A DNA stretch of 20,924 nucleotides from a virus. The notes beneath the pieces are model-generated. The model was given only the letters and a program-made list of their open reading frames with translations. It ran no database searches and was not told the origin of the DNA. Each line of letters opens with the position of its first letter. Positions within the stretch are counted from its first letter, which is position 1. The translations under genes and the position numbers were made by a program. The DNA lies in the IMG/VR virus record IMGVR_UViG_3300045999_002963, positions 1 to 20,924 of that record, one strand, 5' to 3'. Positions 1 through 6,724 of the stretch are shown here, one piece after another.

Positions 1-1
1 T

Positions 2-400
2 GACCACACACGACTAGTAATTGGGAGAGAAGATACTGAACTGCAGAAACTAAACACTCTATCAAAAGGATGTATGTGGTTACAAGCGAGAATGCAAACA
101 ATAACTGTATTGTTGTCACAGCTTAACCGTAACATCGAACAAGAGTTTCGTGCAAAACAGCAGTATCAGCCTCTATTAACTGATTTATTCGGAGGTGATT
201 CTATCGGGCAAGATGCGCATGTAGTCATGATGCTTCAACGCCCATACGACTTGTATAATATCACTGACAGTTATTGTGGGGAAGATCCTATAGGACTATT
301 GGCTTGCCACATTGAAAAGAATCGTGATGGATTATTAGGTTTGATCCCGTTTCAAACAGATCTATCGACATTTACGATAGAAGAACGCCCAGCTAAATAA
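2..400 (+). CDS. Replicative DNA helicase, DnaB-type, C-terminal fragment (5' truncated by window edge)
   Basis: The frame is open from base 2, so this is the last 132 codons of a gene that begins outside the window; the ATG at 74 is an internal methionine. The peptide matches the end of the RecA-fold motor of DnaB-family hexameric helicases. The first codons (DHTRLV) fit the strand and Asp of Walker B. SQLNRNIE follows (DnaB proteins have SQLNR), then LLTDLFGGDSIGQDAHVVMM, equivalent to the DLRESGAIEQDADVV segment. The HIEKNRDGLLG segment corresponds to the K-x-R-x-G stretch that supplies the arginine finger. The final FTIEE matches the usual FxxFxE end. In the family this protein unwinds DNA ahead of the replisome and loads or stimulates primase; a DnaG-type primase lies four genes downstream. 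The Walker A motif is not in view. Confidence 0.85.
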   Translation, partial: DHTRLVIGREDTELQKLNTLSKGCMWLQARMQTITVLLSQLNRNIEQEFRAKQQYQPLLTDLFGGDSIGQDAHVVMMLQRPYDLYNITDSYCGEDPIGLLACHIEKNRDGLLGLIPFQTDLSTFTIEERPAK

Positions 401-401
401 C

Positions 402-419
402 AATCAAATACAAAAAACT
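402..419 (+). promoter_or_regulatory. A-rich 5' leader shared with the gene at 10270
   Basis: The 18 bases before the ATG at 420 match the 18 bases before the ATG at 10270 in 16 positions (AATCAAAYACAAAWAACT, then the start codon). There is no Shine-Dalgarno sequence. A-rich leaders with A at about -3 and -6 are the usual initiation context in Bacteroidota. It may be only a translation signal, or part of a repeated promoter. Confidence 0.4.
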
Positions 420-1118
420 ATGGAACTCCCAACATCTATTGTTCCCGCAGCTAGAAAAAGCCCAAAGAACATAGTTATTTATGGTCCCCCAAAGATTGGG
501 AAGACAACTATCTTATCTAAGCTTGATGGATGTTTAATCATCGATCTCGAAGATGGAAGTGATATGGTTAGTGCCTTAAAAGTAAAAGCAAATTCTCTCA
601 ACGAACTTAGTGAGATTGGGAAAGCTATCATGAAAGCGGGTAAACCGTATAAATATGTAGCTATCGATACAATCACACAACTTGAGGTATGGGCTGAATC
701 AGAAGCCAAAGAGCTGTACAGACAAACTCCTATGGGAAAGAACTTTGATTCTGACAACAAGGGCTTATCTGTACTCTCATTACCTCAAGGTGCAGGTTAT
801 TTATACTTGAGAATTGCTTACAAGAAGTGGTTGGATCGGTTGAATCAACTTGCTCCTCACATTATTCTCGTTGGACATCTGAAAGACAAGATGATCGAGA
901 AGAAAGGGAAAGAGGTCTCAAGCAAGGATCTTGATTTGACTGGGAAAATTAGAAACATTACATGCGCAAATGCTGATGCAATTGGGTATGTGTATCGTGA
1001 GAAGGAAGAATTAATGGTCTCCTTCGATTCAAAAGATGATCAAAATGCTGGTTCCCGCTGTGATCACTTAAAAGGTCAATCCGTAGCGTTTGACTGGGAC
1101 AAAATCTTCATTGACTAA
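420..1118 (+). CDS. Sak4-like RecA-fold ATPase (single-strand annealing / recombination)
   Basis: This 232-aa P-loop ATPase is of the phage AAA_24/Sak4 type. Walker A is GPPKIGKT at residues 22-29. LIIDLEDGSD (39-48) follows, and a Walker B-like strand YVAIDT (79-84) ends in D83. A later HIILVGHLKDK segment at about 147-157 resembles the sensor strand of RecA-like folds. There is no N-terminal extension or DNA-binding fusion, which matches the short single-domain Sak4 group. In the studied phage HK620 protein, Sak4 is a remote RecA homologue that anneals single strands with help from its cognate SSB; here an SSB-like gene lies two genes downstream. The leader before the ATG is A-rich with no Shine-Dalgarno sequence, and nearly the same leader recurs before the gene at 10270. 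A general phage ATP-binding protein with another role remains possible. Confidence 0.78.
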   Translation: MELPTSIVPAARKSPKNIVIYGPPKIGKTTILSKLDGCLIIDLEDGSDMVSALKVKANSLNELSEIGKAIMKAGKPYKYVAIDTITQLEVWAESEAKELYRQTPMGKNFDSDNKGLSVLSLPQGAGYLYLRIAYKKWLDRLNQLAPHIILVGHLKDKMIEKKGKEVSSKDLDLTGKIRNITCANADAIGYVYREKEELMVSFDSKDDQNAGSRCDHLKGQSVAFDWDKIFID

Positions 1119-1141
1119 ACACTCTTTTAAAACCTTTTGTT

Positions 1142-1471
1142 ATGATTGACGCTCAAATCCAGAATGTTCCGCAAGTTGTGGAGCCTAAGAAGCAAGTAAT
1201 CACGGTATCTCAAATCCTTTCTGACCTCGAAGCAGGATTGGATCGTAAGTCTATCCGTGAGAAATACAATCTCTCTGTAGAAGAAACAAAGCTTATCTTT
1301 CAGCACCCAAAGCTCGCAGGAAAGCGTGTTAAGCGCAGCAAAGCTATCAAGTTTACACTTATTGATGATACTGAACAACAAATTACTGATTCTCAGTCTG
1401 ATGATACAGACCCTGAAGATGAGTCTGAAGAAGATACCACTCCTTGGGACTCTTACTCAGTGAACAGCTAA
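1142..1471 (+). CDS. Small protein with helix-turn-helix-like N-terminus and acidic tail, function unknown
   Basis: I do not recognise a named family. The 109-aa product has two parts. Residues about 20-65 are predicted helical, with a pattern like a small helix-turn-helix: a segment starting at VSQILSDLEAGL, then RKSIREKYNLSVEETKLIF, then basic residues (KLAGKRVKRSKAIKF). The last 40 residues are strongly acidic (runs such as DDTDPEDESEED) and end in PWDSYSVNS, an acidic-plus-aromatic ending comparable to SSB tails. It sits 23 nt after the Sak4-like gene and 51 nt before the SSB-like gene, so a role in recombination or replication, or in regulating that cluster, is the natural guess. Its Arg codons are mainly CGT, as in the SSB gene, which may indicate high expression. 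Confidence 0.6.
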   Translation: MIDAQIQNVPQVVEPKKQVITVSQILSDLEAGLDRKSIREKYNLSVEETKLIFQHPKLAGKRVKRSKAIKFTLIDDTEQQITDSQSDDTDPEDESEEDTTPWDSYSVNS

Positions 1472-1522
1472 GAAATACTTAGTAGTTGATAATAACTAAC
1501 AAACTAAAATAAACACATAATA

Positions 1523-2281
1523 ATGGCTATTTCCGCAAATAATTCTGAAGACGAAGTCGTAGGAGGGATTAATCTGTTCTACGGAGTTGCAGCTATGCAA
1601 GTAGTTGCTATAAATCCTACTCTTGCAGAGCTTAATGAGCTTGGGATCAACTCAAAGCGTGATCCCGAATACACGCTTGAACTGAATGAGGAGAAGTATC
1701 AGAAATTGAGTTTCTGGGTTAAGCACACTTCCCCTGACATCATCACTCGTGTTGAGATTCTCATGAAAGATACTCCTCGTGCAAGCAAGGATGGATCAAA
1801 GTTCATGTGGGTCAACAATCGTGGACAAATCACATGGAGTGACGAAGCTCCGTCTTCAAAGTATGAGTGGTTTAAATCTGAAGGTGAGCGTAAAGCTTAC
1901 AGCGGAGAGGACACACTGCTGAACTTTGTAAAAGCTTGGGGTAACGTATCTTCTAATGGAGATTGCTACTTTGAGACCATTGACAAAATCGTTCAAGGTG
2001 ATGTAACTGAGATCAAGAAGCTCGTTGAAGTTCTTAAGGACAACAAAGTCCGTGTTCTTCTTGGAGTAAAAGATGGGAAGTATCAGCAGGTCTACACAAA
2101 GCACTTTGGACGTTTAAAGCCAAAGCGTGATGATCTGTTTACAAAAGAGCTCAACTCTGACTATGGAGGATTTAACTCTGCATATCCTGCAGATTTGAGA
2201 CTCTCTGGGTACTCAGAGAAGGTCATTGCTCCCTCAGAAAGCTTAGCTCCCGCAGTGAGCTCTGAGGACGATTGGTTGTAA
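1523..2281 (+). CDS. ssb: Probable single-stranded DNA-binding protein
   Basis: This 252-aa protein has the layout of phage SSBs encoded beside Sak4 and primase genes: a mixed beta-rich body with many aromatics and lysines (segments FWVKHTSPDIITRVEIL and KFMWVNNRGQITWSDEAP look like OB-fold strands), then a flexible Ser/Pro/Ala stretch and an acidic, aromatic-hydrophobic end, SSEDDWL. The end is analogous to the DDDIPF tip by which SSBs recruit partner proteins. SSB coats unwound strands at the fork and would be the partner of the Sak4-like annealase upstream. Codon use sets it apart from its neighbours: 8 of 9 Arg codons are CGT and GGA is the main Gly codon, consistent with abundant expression. 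The call rests on architecture and position; the fold is not provable by eye. Confidence 0.68.
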   Translation: MAISANNSEDEVVGGINLFYGVAAMQVVAINPTLAELNELGINSKRDPEYTLELNEEKYQKLSFWVKHTSPDIITRVEILMKDTPRASKDGSKFMWVNNRGQITWSDEAPSSKYEWFKSEGERKAYSGEDTLLNFVKAWGNVSSNGDCYFETIDKIVQGDVTEIKKLVEVLKDNKVRVLLGVKDGKYQQVYTKHFGRLKPKRDDLFTKELNSDYGGFNSAYPADLRLSGYSEKVIAPSESLAPAVSSEDDWL

Positions 2282-2291
2282 GAGTTAAATT

Positions 2292-2335
2292 ATGAGGAGG
2301 GGGGTTAGGGGCATACCCTTTCCCCCCTTTCTCAT
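2292..2335 (+). promoter_or_regulatory. Long G/C-armed hairpin between the SSB-like and primase genes
   Basis: The 68-nt gap holds an extended hairpin. ATGAG (2292-2296) pairs with CTCAT (2331-2335), GGGGGG (2299-2304) with CCCCCC (2322-2327), and AGGG (2307-2310) with CCCT (2316-2319) around the loop GCATA. A TT/TT internal loop and a GA/TTT junction separate the helices. No U-tract follows the outer stem, so it is not a textbook terminator; a TTT run follows the C arm only. Attenuation, RNA processing or 3'-end protection of the SSB message are all possible. Confidence 0.6.
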
Positions 2336-2349
2336 CTCATAATATAGCT

Positions 2350-3357
2350 ATGGGAATACACTATAAAGACAGCAACGTAATACTACACTCTGACTATATA
2401 CTGAGCTATTTAACTGAGTATGATATTTTTAGGAGATATTGTAGTAATTTTATTAAATTAGGGGCAAAGTTTCGAAGCGAACTTAGAAAAGATAATTCTC
2501 CGACTGTTAGCATAGTAGAATGGAACGGAAAATTACTTTATAAGGACTTTGGAAACCTTGAACACACCTTTAATTGCTTTAGCTATGTTGCTTATAAGTA
2601 TGGAACAGACTTTGTTGGGGCTCTCAATATCGTTTATAGTGATTTTTCTAGTAGCTTTAATGGGAATGATTCTGTCGTGGCTGGTAGATTCAGTCATAGA
2701 GTGGGAGGAGAACTATCACGCAAGAAATCAGAAATAAAGGTTAGAGTTAGGAATTGGAATGACTCAGATAAAGATTTCTGGGTCAAATATCATATTTCTA
2801 AAAAAATACTGCATAAATTTGATGTCTTTCCCGTGGATTATTACTGGGTAAATGATTCAAGATTCAAAGCAGATACTTTAACCTATGCCTTCAAATTCGA
2901 AAATGGATTTAAATTGTATAGACCGTATGATCCTATTCATAAATGGTTTAGCAATGTTGATAGTCAAACTGTACAAGGGTATAGTCAACTTCCTGCAACT
3001 GGGGAAAATATATTTATTACAAGTTCCCTCAAGGACGTCATGTGCTTGGATGTGCTTAACATCCCATCCATTGCATTTCAATCAGAGATGCAGATGCCAC
3101 GACAAGAGGTTTGCAGGGAGATACACGATCGCTACAATACAGTCTTTTTACTCTACGACAACGACTACACGTCGGAAGTAAATCCTGGGCAGTCTATGGC
3201 TAAAAAAATTATAGAAAAATATCCTGATTTTATAAATATTTGTATACCTTCACACTTTGAATCAAAAGACATTTCTGATTTAATAAAAAATAAAGGCTTA
3301 GAAGTGGGTAAATTATTCTTACAACAACAATGCGAGGCTCATATAAAACCAACGTAG
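2350..3357 (+). CDS. DnaG-type primase with Toprim domain
   Basis: This 335-aa protein has the short primase form common in Bacteroidota phages. An N-terminal segment resembles the primase N-terminal core (FRSELRKDNSPT and KLLYKDFG near residues 42-68) but lacks the cysteines of a CHC2 zinc finger. A middle region follows, then a Toprim domain at about residues 220-310. Within Toprim, ITSSLKD (223-229) fits motif I, YDND supplies the two metal-binding Asp (D270, D272), and PGQSMAKK and ESKDISDL fit the later Toprim and primase motifs. The canonical motif I Glu is replaced by Ser225. The enzyme would make RNA primers with the DnaB-type helicase encoded upstream. It starts 15 nt after the large hairpin with no Shine-Dalgarno sequence, ends in TAG (the only TAG stop among the complete genes) and overlaps the next gene by 28 nt. 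Confidence 0.8.
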   Translation: MGIHYKDSNVILHSDYILSYLTEYDIFRRYCSNFIKLGAKFRSELRKDNSPTVSIVEWNGKLLYKDFGNLEHTFNCFSYVAYKYGTDFVGALNIVYSDFSSSFNGNDSVVAGRFSHRVGGELSRKKSEIKVRVRNWNDSDKDFWVKYHISKKILHKFDVFPVDYYWVNDSRFKADTLTYAFKFENGFKLYRPYDPIHKWFSNVDSQTVQGYSQLPATGENIFITSSLKDVMCLDVLNIPSIAFQSEMQMPRQEVCREIHDRYNTVFLLYDNDYTSEVNPGQSMAKKIIEKYPDFINICIPSHFESKDISDLIKNKGLEVGKLFLQQQCEAHIKPT

Positions 3358-3545
3358 AAACTAAAAAACAGATAGATAAGATTCTGTTTAAGACAGTGCA
3401 AATGATGGCAAATGTTGGAATGAAAACCTCGTTAGATGTTGGGGATAGAAAAACAGCTAAAAAACTAGAGAAAGAGTGGCTTCAAGAAATAAAAGACTTA
3501 GATCCGGAAATGTACGAACTCCTAGTCCCAACCGTGGGAGAGTGA
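3330..3545 (+). CDS. Small conserved-looking protein, function unknown
   Basis: This 71-aa charged, helical product contains KKQIDKILFKTVQMMANVG, then DRKTAKKLEKEWLQEIKDLD and a final PEMYELLVPTVGE. I do not recognise a named family. The gene overlaps the primase 3' end by 28 nt. Its TGA stop (3543-3545) overlaps a GTG (3542) that may be the true start of the next gene. Such nesting suggests translational coupling between primase, this protein and the nuclease. An internal ATG at 3402 would avoid the primase overlap but would leave a gap, so the longer start is preferred. No catalytic motif, membrane segment or cysteine pair is visible; it may be an accessory or partner protein. Confidence 0.6.
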   Translation: MRGSYKTNVETKKQIDKILFKTVQMMANVGMKTSLDVGDRKTAKKLEKEWLQEIKDLDPEMYELLVPTVGE

Positions 3546-3964
3546 GGAATGCAAAGAAGCTAGAAGTAGATGGAATTAAGTTTAAAAGTCTTCTCGAAGC
3601 ATTCTGTTATAGTAAACTCAAAGATGCAGGATTAAAATTTGGGTATGAAACTCAAAAGTTTGTCCTCATGGAAGGGTTCTATTATCCCGAAGAGTCATTC
3701 GAAGACAATGGGAAAACAGGATTCAATGATAAGCAGCCTTATAAAGTCAGAGATATTACATACACCCCAGACTTTGTAGACCCCAATGGGAGGTGGGTAA
3801 TCGAATGTAAGGGGTACGCTAATGAACGATTCCCTATGAAGTGGAAGATGTTCAAAGAGCTACTAGTAAGAGACGGAAACCCTCCCAAACTATATGTCCC
3901 AAGGAATCAAAATCAGGTTCTAAAGACTATAGAGCTTATTCAAGCAATAAAGACCTCAACGTAA
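3476..3964 (+). CDS. DUF1064-family PD-(D/E)XK endonuclease
   Basis: The core matches the phage DUF1064 nucleases: an N-terminal KKLEVDGIKFKSLLEAF segment with the helix Glu (E41), then the catalytic TPDF and VIECKG strands, giving D99, E110 and K112 in the D-x10-ExK spacing of PD-(D/E)XK enzymes. Members are predicted to cut DNA or branched intermediates during phage replication or recombination; the exact substrate is unknown. The start is uncertain. GTG 3476 gives 162 aa but overlaps the previous gene by 70 nt and adds a basic, Arg-rich extension. GTG 3542 begins right at the conserved core, gives 140 aa and overlaps the previous TGA as GTGA, which favours coupling. The stop codon lies inside the loop of the terminator at 3953-3977. 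Confidence 0.78.
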   Translation: MASRNKRLRSGNVRTPSPNRGRVRNAKKLEVDGIKFKSLLEAFCYSKLKDAGLKFGYETQKFVLMEGFYYPEESFEDNGKTGFNDKQPYKVRDITYTPDFVDPNGRWVIECKGYANERFPMKWKMFKELLVRDGNPPKLYVPRNQNQVLKTIELIQAIKTST

Positions 3965-3977
3965 GTTGGGGTTTTTT
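3953..3977 (+). terminator. Rho-independent terminator overlapping the nuclease stop codon
   Basis: CCTCAAC (3954-3960) pairs with GTTGGGG (3965-3971), with one G-T wobble and an extra outer A-T pair, around a GTAA loop (3961-3964). Six T follow (3972-3977), then G and four more T. The nuclease TAA (3962-3964) is in the loop. The structure would end the primase/nuclease transcript before rIIA, so rIIA may need its own promoter or read-through. Confidence 0.8.
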
Positions 3978-4003
3978 GTTTTATACACCTAGCAATCTAT
4001 CCA

Positions 4004-6724
4004 ATGAGCATAAAGACTATTGGGAGCAACGTAACTTCTAACTCAAAGGGGTTAGAAAAGCGAATAAATAAAGGGGCAGAAAGATTAGTATTTGACATCT
4101 TACAATCTTCACAGTACTCTACCCCTATATCCTCTAGTGTCAGAGAGCTAACTACAAATGCTCTAGATTCACAGAGAGAGAAAGAGATGGCTATTGAGAT
4201 TCTAACAGGGAATAAATCAATAGAGGATTACTATATTAAACGAGATGGGGAGCAATATCAGGACTCTAACTTTGACCCATCGTACTACAATCTAGAGTAT
4301 TTAGACAACACTCAATCTGATGTAATTCTCAAATACCATGAGAATGAAGGAGTTGGGTTCTGTGATGAGTTTATAGTCGAAGACTATGGAGTTGGGATTG
4401 GGGGTAAGCGTCTTATTGGGATGTCTGAGCTTGGATATTCTACAAAGAGAAATACCTCTGAGAACTTTGGAGCATTCGGACTAGGAAGCAAAGTTGCTTT
4501 ATCTACAGGAGTAGACTTCTATGTAGTAGAAAGTGCATATAATGGGAAGTATGTAAAGTTTCAATGCTTTGCATACAAGACTGTATTCACTATCTCTAAA
4601 TGGGAGGCAGATGGGGAGATGAATCTTGAAGGGAATACGATTTACTACAAAAACTACTTAGGGAATAATTTCACTAGAGTATCTTTTGGGGTAAAAAGAC
4701 ATAATAGATCTGCATTTCAAGATGCAGTTTCTGATCAACTAACTTATGTGCAAGGAGTTAAGTTCTTTATTAGACGAGAGAATAATACATCTTATTTTGA
4801 AGCTGACTTCTATAAAGAGCCTATCTATAACTCTAAGAATATCTTAGTATCTGAAGGGACTTACTATGGGAGACCTCATATCGTGATTGTAAAATCCGAA
4901 GATTCCTCAACAGGAATCAATTATGGGCATGTACAGTTTAGAGAGCTTGAGATGGAGCAGCTGTTTGGGGCTGTTGGGTTAAAATGCCCAATGCGTCAAG
5001 CATATATAGATGAAAATAACAACGAAGTTGTAATTCAAGAAGGTGTTGAAGTAACCCCCAGCCGTGAGAAAGTCATTTGGAATGACAACACAAAGAGATT
5101 CGTTGAGAATGTCATAGACAAAGCTCATATTGAAATCTCAGAGTTAGTTAATTCAGAGCTAGGGAATGAGGCAGACATCTTAGAATGGTTAAAGAAGTGC
5201 TCTGTAACTATAAATTCTGGGAATAGAGTTGAAGAGATAACAGAAGAAACCACATCTATTGCACTCTTAGGAAAGCTATCTAGATTCTTGAATGTAGATA
5301 AGATCAAACCTAAATTCTTTCTAGATAAATCTATTGAGTATAAAGGAACCTCTAATCTGCTTCCTTATTATACTATCACAAAGATGTTTATACCCTTTGG
5401 GTTAAGTACAATTAAAGTAAGTGATGTATATTATTGGAATCACATAAATCTAGATAACTTATACTTTCTCCCATCTAACAGAAATGCTACCAAAGATTGG
5501 TATTTGCTAAATGAGATTAAAACTGGGGAGAAAGCTATCTATATCTTAAGAGAGAATACTTCTAAGCTGAATGGGGTTAATCCATTCATGCTATTAAATG
5601 AAACATTCATAGCAACAAGAGCATTAGAAGATAAGATTCTAAACTACATCAAGCTATCTAAGTACTACAAATCTTACGAAGATGTAGTAGTCCCCAGCGA
5701 CTTTAAACTCCCAACTGGAGCTACAGCATCTTTCGTAAGTATCCTTACTCCTGAGCAAATGCGGGAGATGAATGGGGAGATTGTAGCATTCACATTACGA
5801 GAAGATCAAAGTAGGTATAGCAAAGAACTAGTCTTTGATAAGATTCAGCCTATTCAAAAGGATTTCCTTACTTCTTCTACTCCTACATATTATGGATTAC
5901 GAGATGACAAGGAGGAACTTTATGTTGCATATAAAATGCTTGAGAACATAAATCCTGTCTATTCTTCTTCTAGAACCTATGGGTATATTCGAGCATTTTA
6001 TTGGGATAAACCTCCTGTAAGGTTGGAGAAATCTGATGGTTTAAAGCTAATAGAGCGAAGTTCGATAAAACATAAAGCTCAGATTATAAAGATCAGTGAA
6101 AAAACAGAGAATATTGTACATGCAAACTCCAACATAAAGCACGTATCTAACTTATTCTGGGAAGACAATGGAGATGGGACTATGGTCCTTCACCCTTTAC
6201 TAAAGTTTTACTTTACAAGAGAATACTCTTCTATGGTAAGAGACTGGGTATCAGTTTATATCTCCAAGATTATCCCAGAATTTACAGATATATGCTTTGT
6301 GATTACTAGTTTGTTTGAACAAAGCCCACAATTTAGCTACGATGAAGTGCGGAACTCTGTCTTATTGGATAATCTAACTAAGTTTGCAAAGAGGAAATAC
6401 TTCTTGGATAAATCTCTCCCGGACTATAAAGAACAATTGCAAGGGATATGTGAGGAGATATTCAAATTGGATATAAAAGACATTGACATTTTCTACGATG
6501 ATATACTGGAAATCAGTACCTTTGTATGTAATTTCGCAGAAGGGATTAACTCTTTCGTAGGAAGATTGCATGTAAATAATGACATCAGTTCCGCATTTCT
6601 CACTGAGCTAGAATCATATCTAAAGATGAGGGGTAAATTAGATATGGAAATCCCAAGTTGTCTCCCCTCAGCAGTCGCTATTATTCACGAAAACCTAATC
6701 CCTCAATATAAAGACAATGATTGA
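4004..6724 (+). CDS. rIIA: rIIA-like protein (GHKL-type ATPase)
   Basis: The N-terminus is a GHKL (Hsp90/gyrase-type) ATP-binding domain: N-box SSSVRELTTNALDS (43-56) with E48, N52 and D55, G1 box EDYGVGIGG with D127-x-G129-x-G131, and G2 box GAFGLGSK (156-163). The remaining 700 or so residues show no motif I can name. Immediate coupling to an rIIB-like gene (8-nt overlap) fits the T4 rIIA-rIIB operon. In T4 the pair lets phage grow on cells carrying the lambda Rex exclusion system; the proteins are membrane-associated and their chemistry is unresolved. At 906 aa this is longer than T4 rIIA (about 725). The gene follows a terminator by 26 nt. Glycine codons are strongly skewed: about 29 GGG, 15 GGA, 4 GGT and no GGC. 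Confidence 0.82.
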   Translation: MSIKTIGSNVTSNSKGLEKRINKGAERLVFDILQSSQYSTPISSSVRELTTNALDSQREKEMAIEILTGNKSIEDYYIKRDGEQYQDSNFDPSYYNLEYLDNTQSDVILKYHENEGVGFCDEFIVEDYGVGIGGKRLIGMSELGYSTKRNTSENFGAFGLGSKVALSTGVDFYVVESAYNGKYVKFQCFAYKTVFTISKWEADGEMNLEGNTIYYKNYLGNNFTRVSFGVKRHNRSAFQDAVSDQLTYVQGVKFFIRRENNTSYFEADFYKEPIYNSKNILVSEGTYYGRPHIVIVKSEDSSTGINYGHVQFRELEMEQLFGAVGLKCPMRQAYIDENNNEVVIQEGVEVTPSREKVIWNDNTKRFVENVIDKAHIEISELVNSELGNEADILEWLKKCSVTINSGNRVEEITEETTSIALLGKLSRFLNVDKIKPKFFLDKSIEYKGTSNLLPYYTITKMFIPFGLSTIKVSDVYYWNHINLDNLYFLPSNRNATKDWYLLNEIKTGEKAIYILRENTSKLNGVNPFMLLNETFIATRALEDKILNYIKLSKYYKSYEDVVVPSDFKLPTGATASFVSILTPEQMREMNGEIVAFTLREDQSRYSKELVFDKIQPIQKDFLTSSTPTYYGLRDDKEELYVAYKMLENINPVYSSSRTYGYIRAFYWDKPPVRLEKSDGLKLIERSSIKHKAQIIKISEKTENIVHANSNIKHVSNLFWEDNGDGTMVLHPLLKFYFTREYSSMVRDWVSVYISKIIPEFTDICFVITSLFEQSPQFSYDEVRNSVLLDNLTKFAKRKYFLDKSLPDYKEQLQGICEEIFKLDIKDIDIFYDDILEISTFVCNFAEGINSFVGRLHVNNDISSAFLTELESYLKMRGKLDMEIPSCLPSAVAIIHENLIPQYKDND

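Noticed and set aside
74-400. A 108-aa gene starting at ATG 74
   Set aside because: The frame is open back to base 2 and continues DnaB motifs (Walker B-like DHTRLV) upstream, so ATG 74 is internal to a truncated helicase gene.
479-760. Minus-strand frame opposite the Sak4-like gene (and similar at 1127, 1856, 5125, 6374, 6885)
   Set aside because: The real gene on the plus strand carries Walker motifs or family signatures; the antisense translations show none and have no leader.
1472-1522. Small hairpin in the leader of the SSB-like gene (TAGTT/AACTA)
   Set aside because: Only five A/T-rich pairs, not distinguishable from chance in this AT-rich spacer.
3978-4003. Promoter for rIIA between the terminator and its ATG
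   Set aside because: The 26-nt gap is AT-rich, but I find no clear TTTG/TAnnTTTG spacing; a promoter may lie within the nuclease gene, but I cannot support one.
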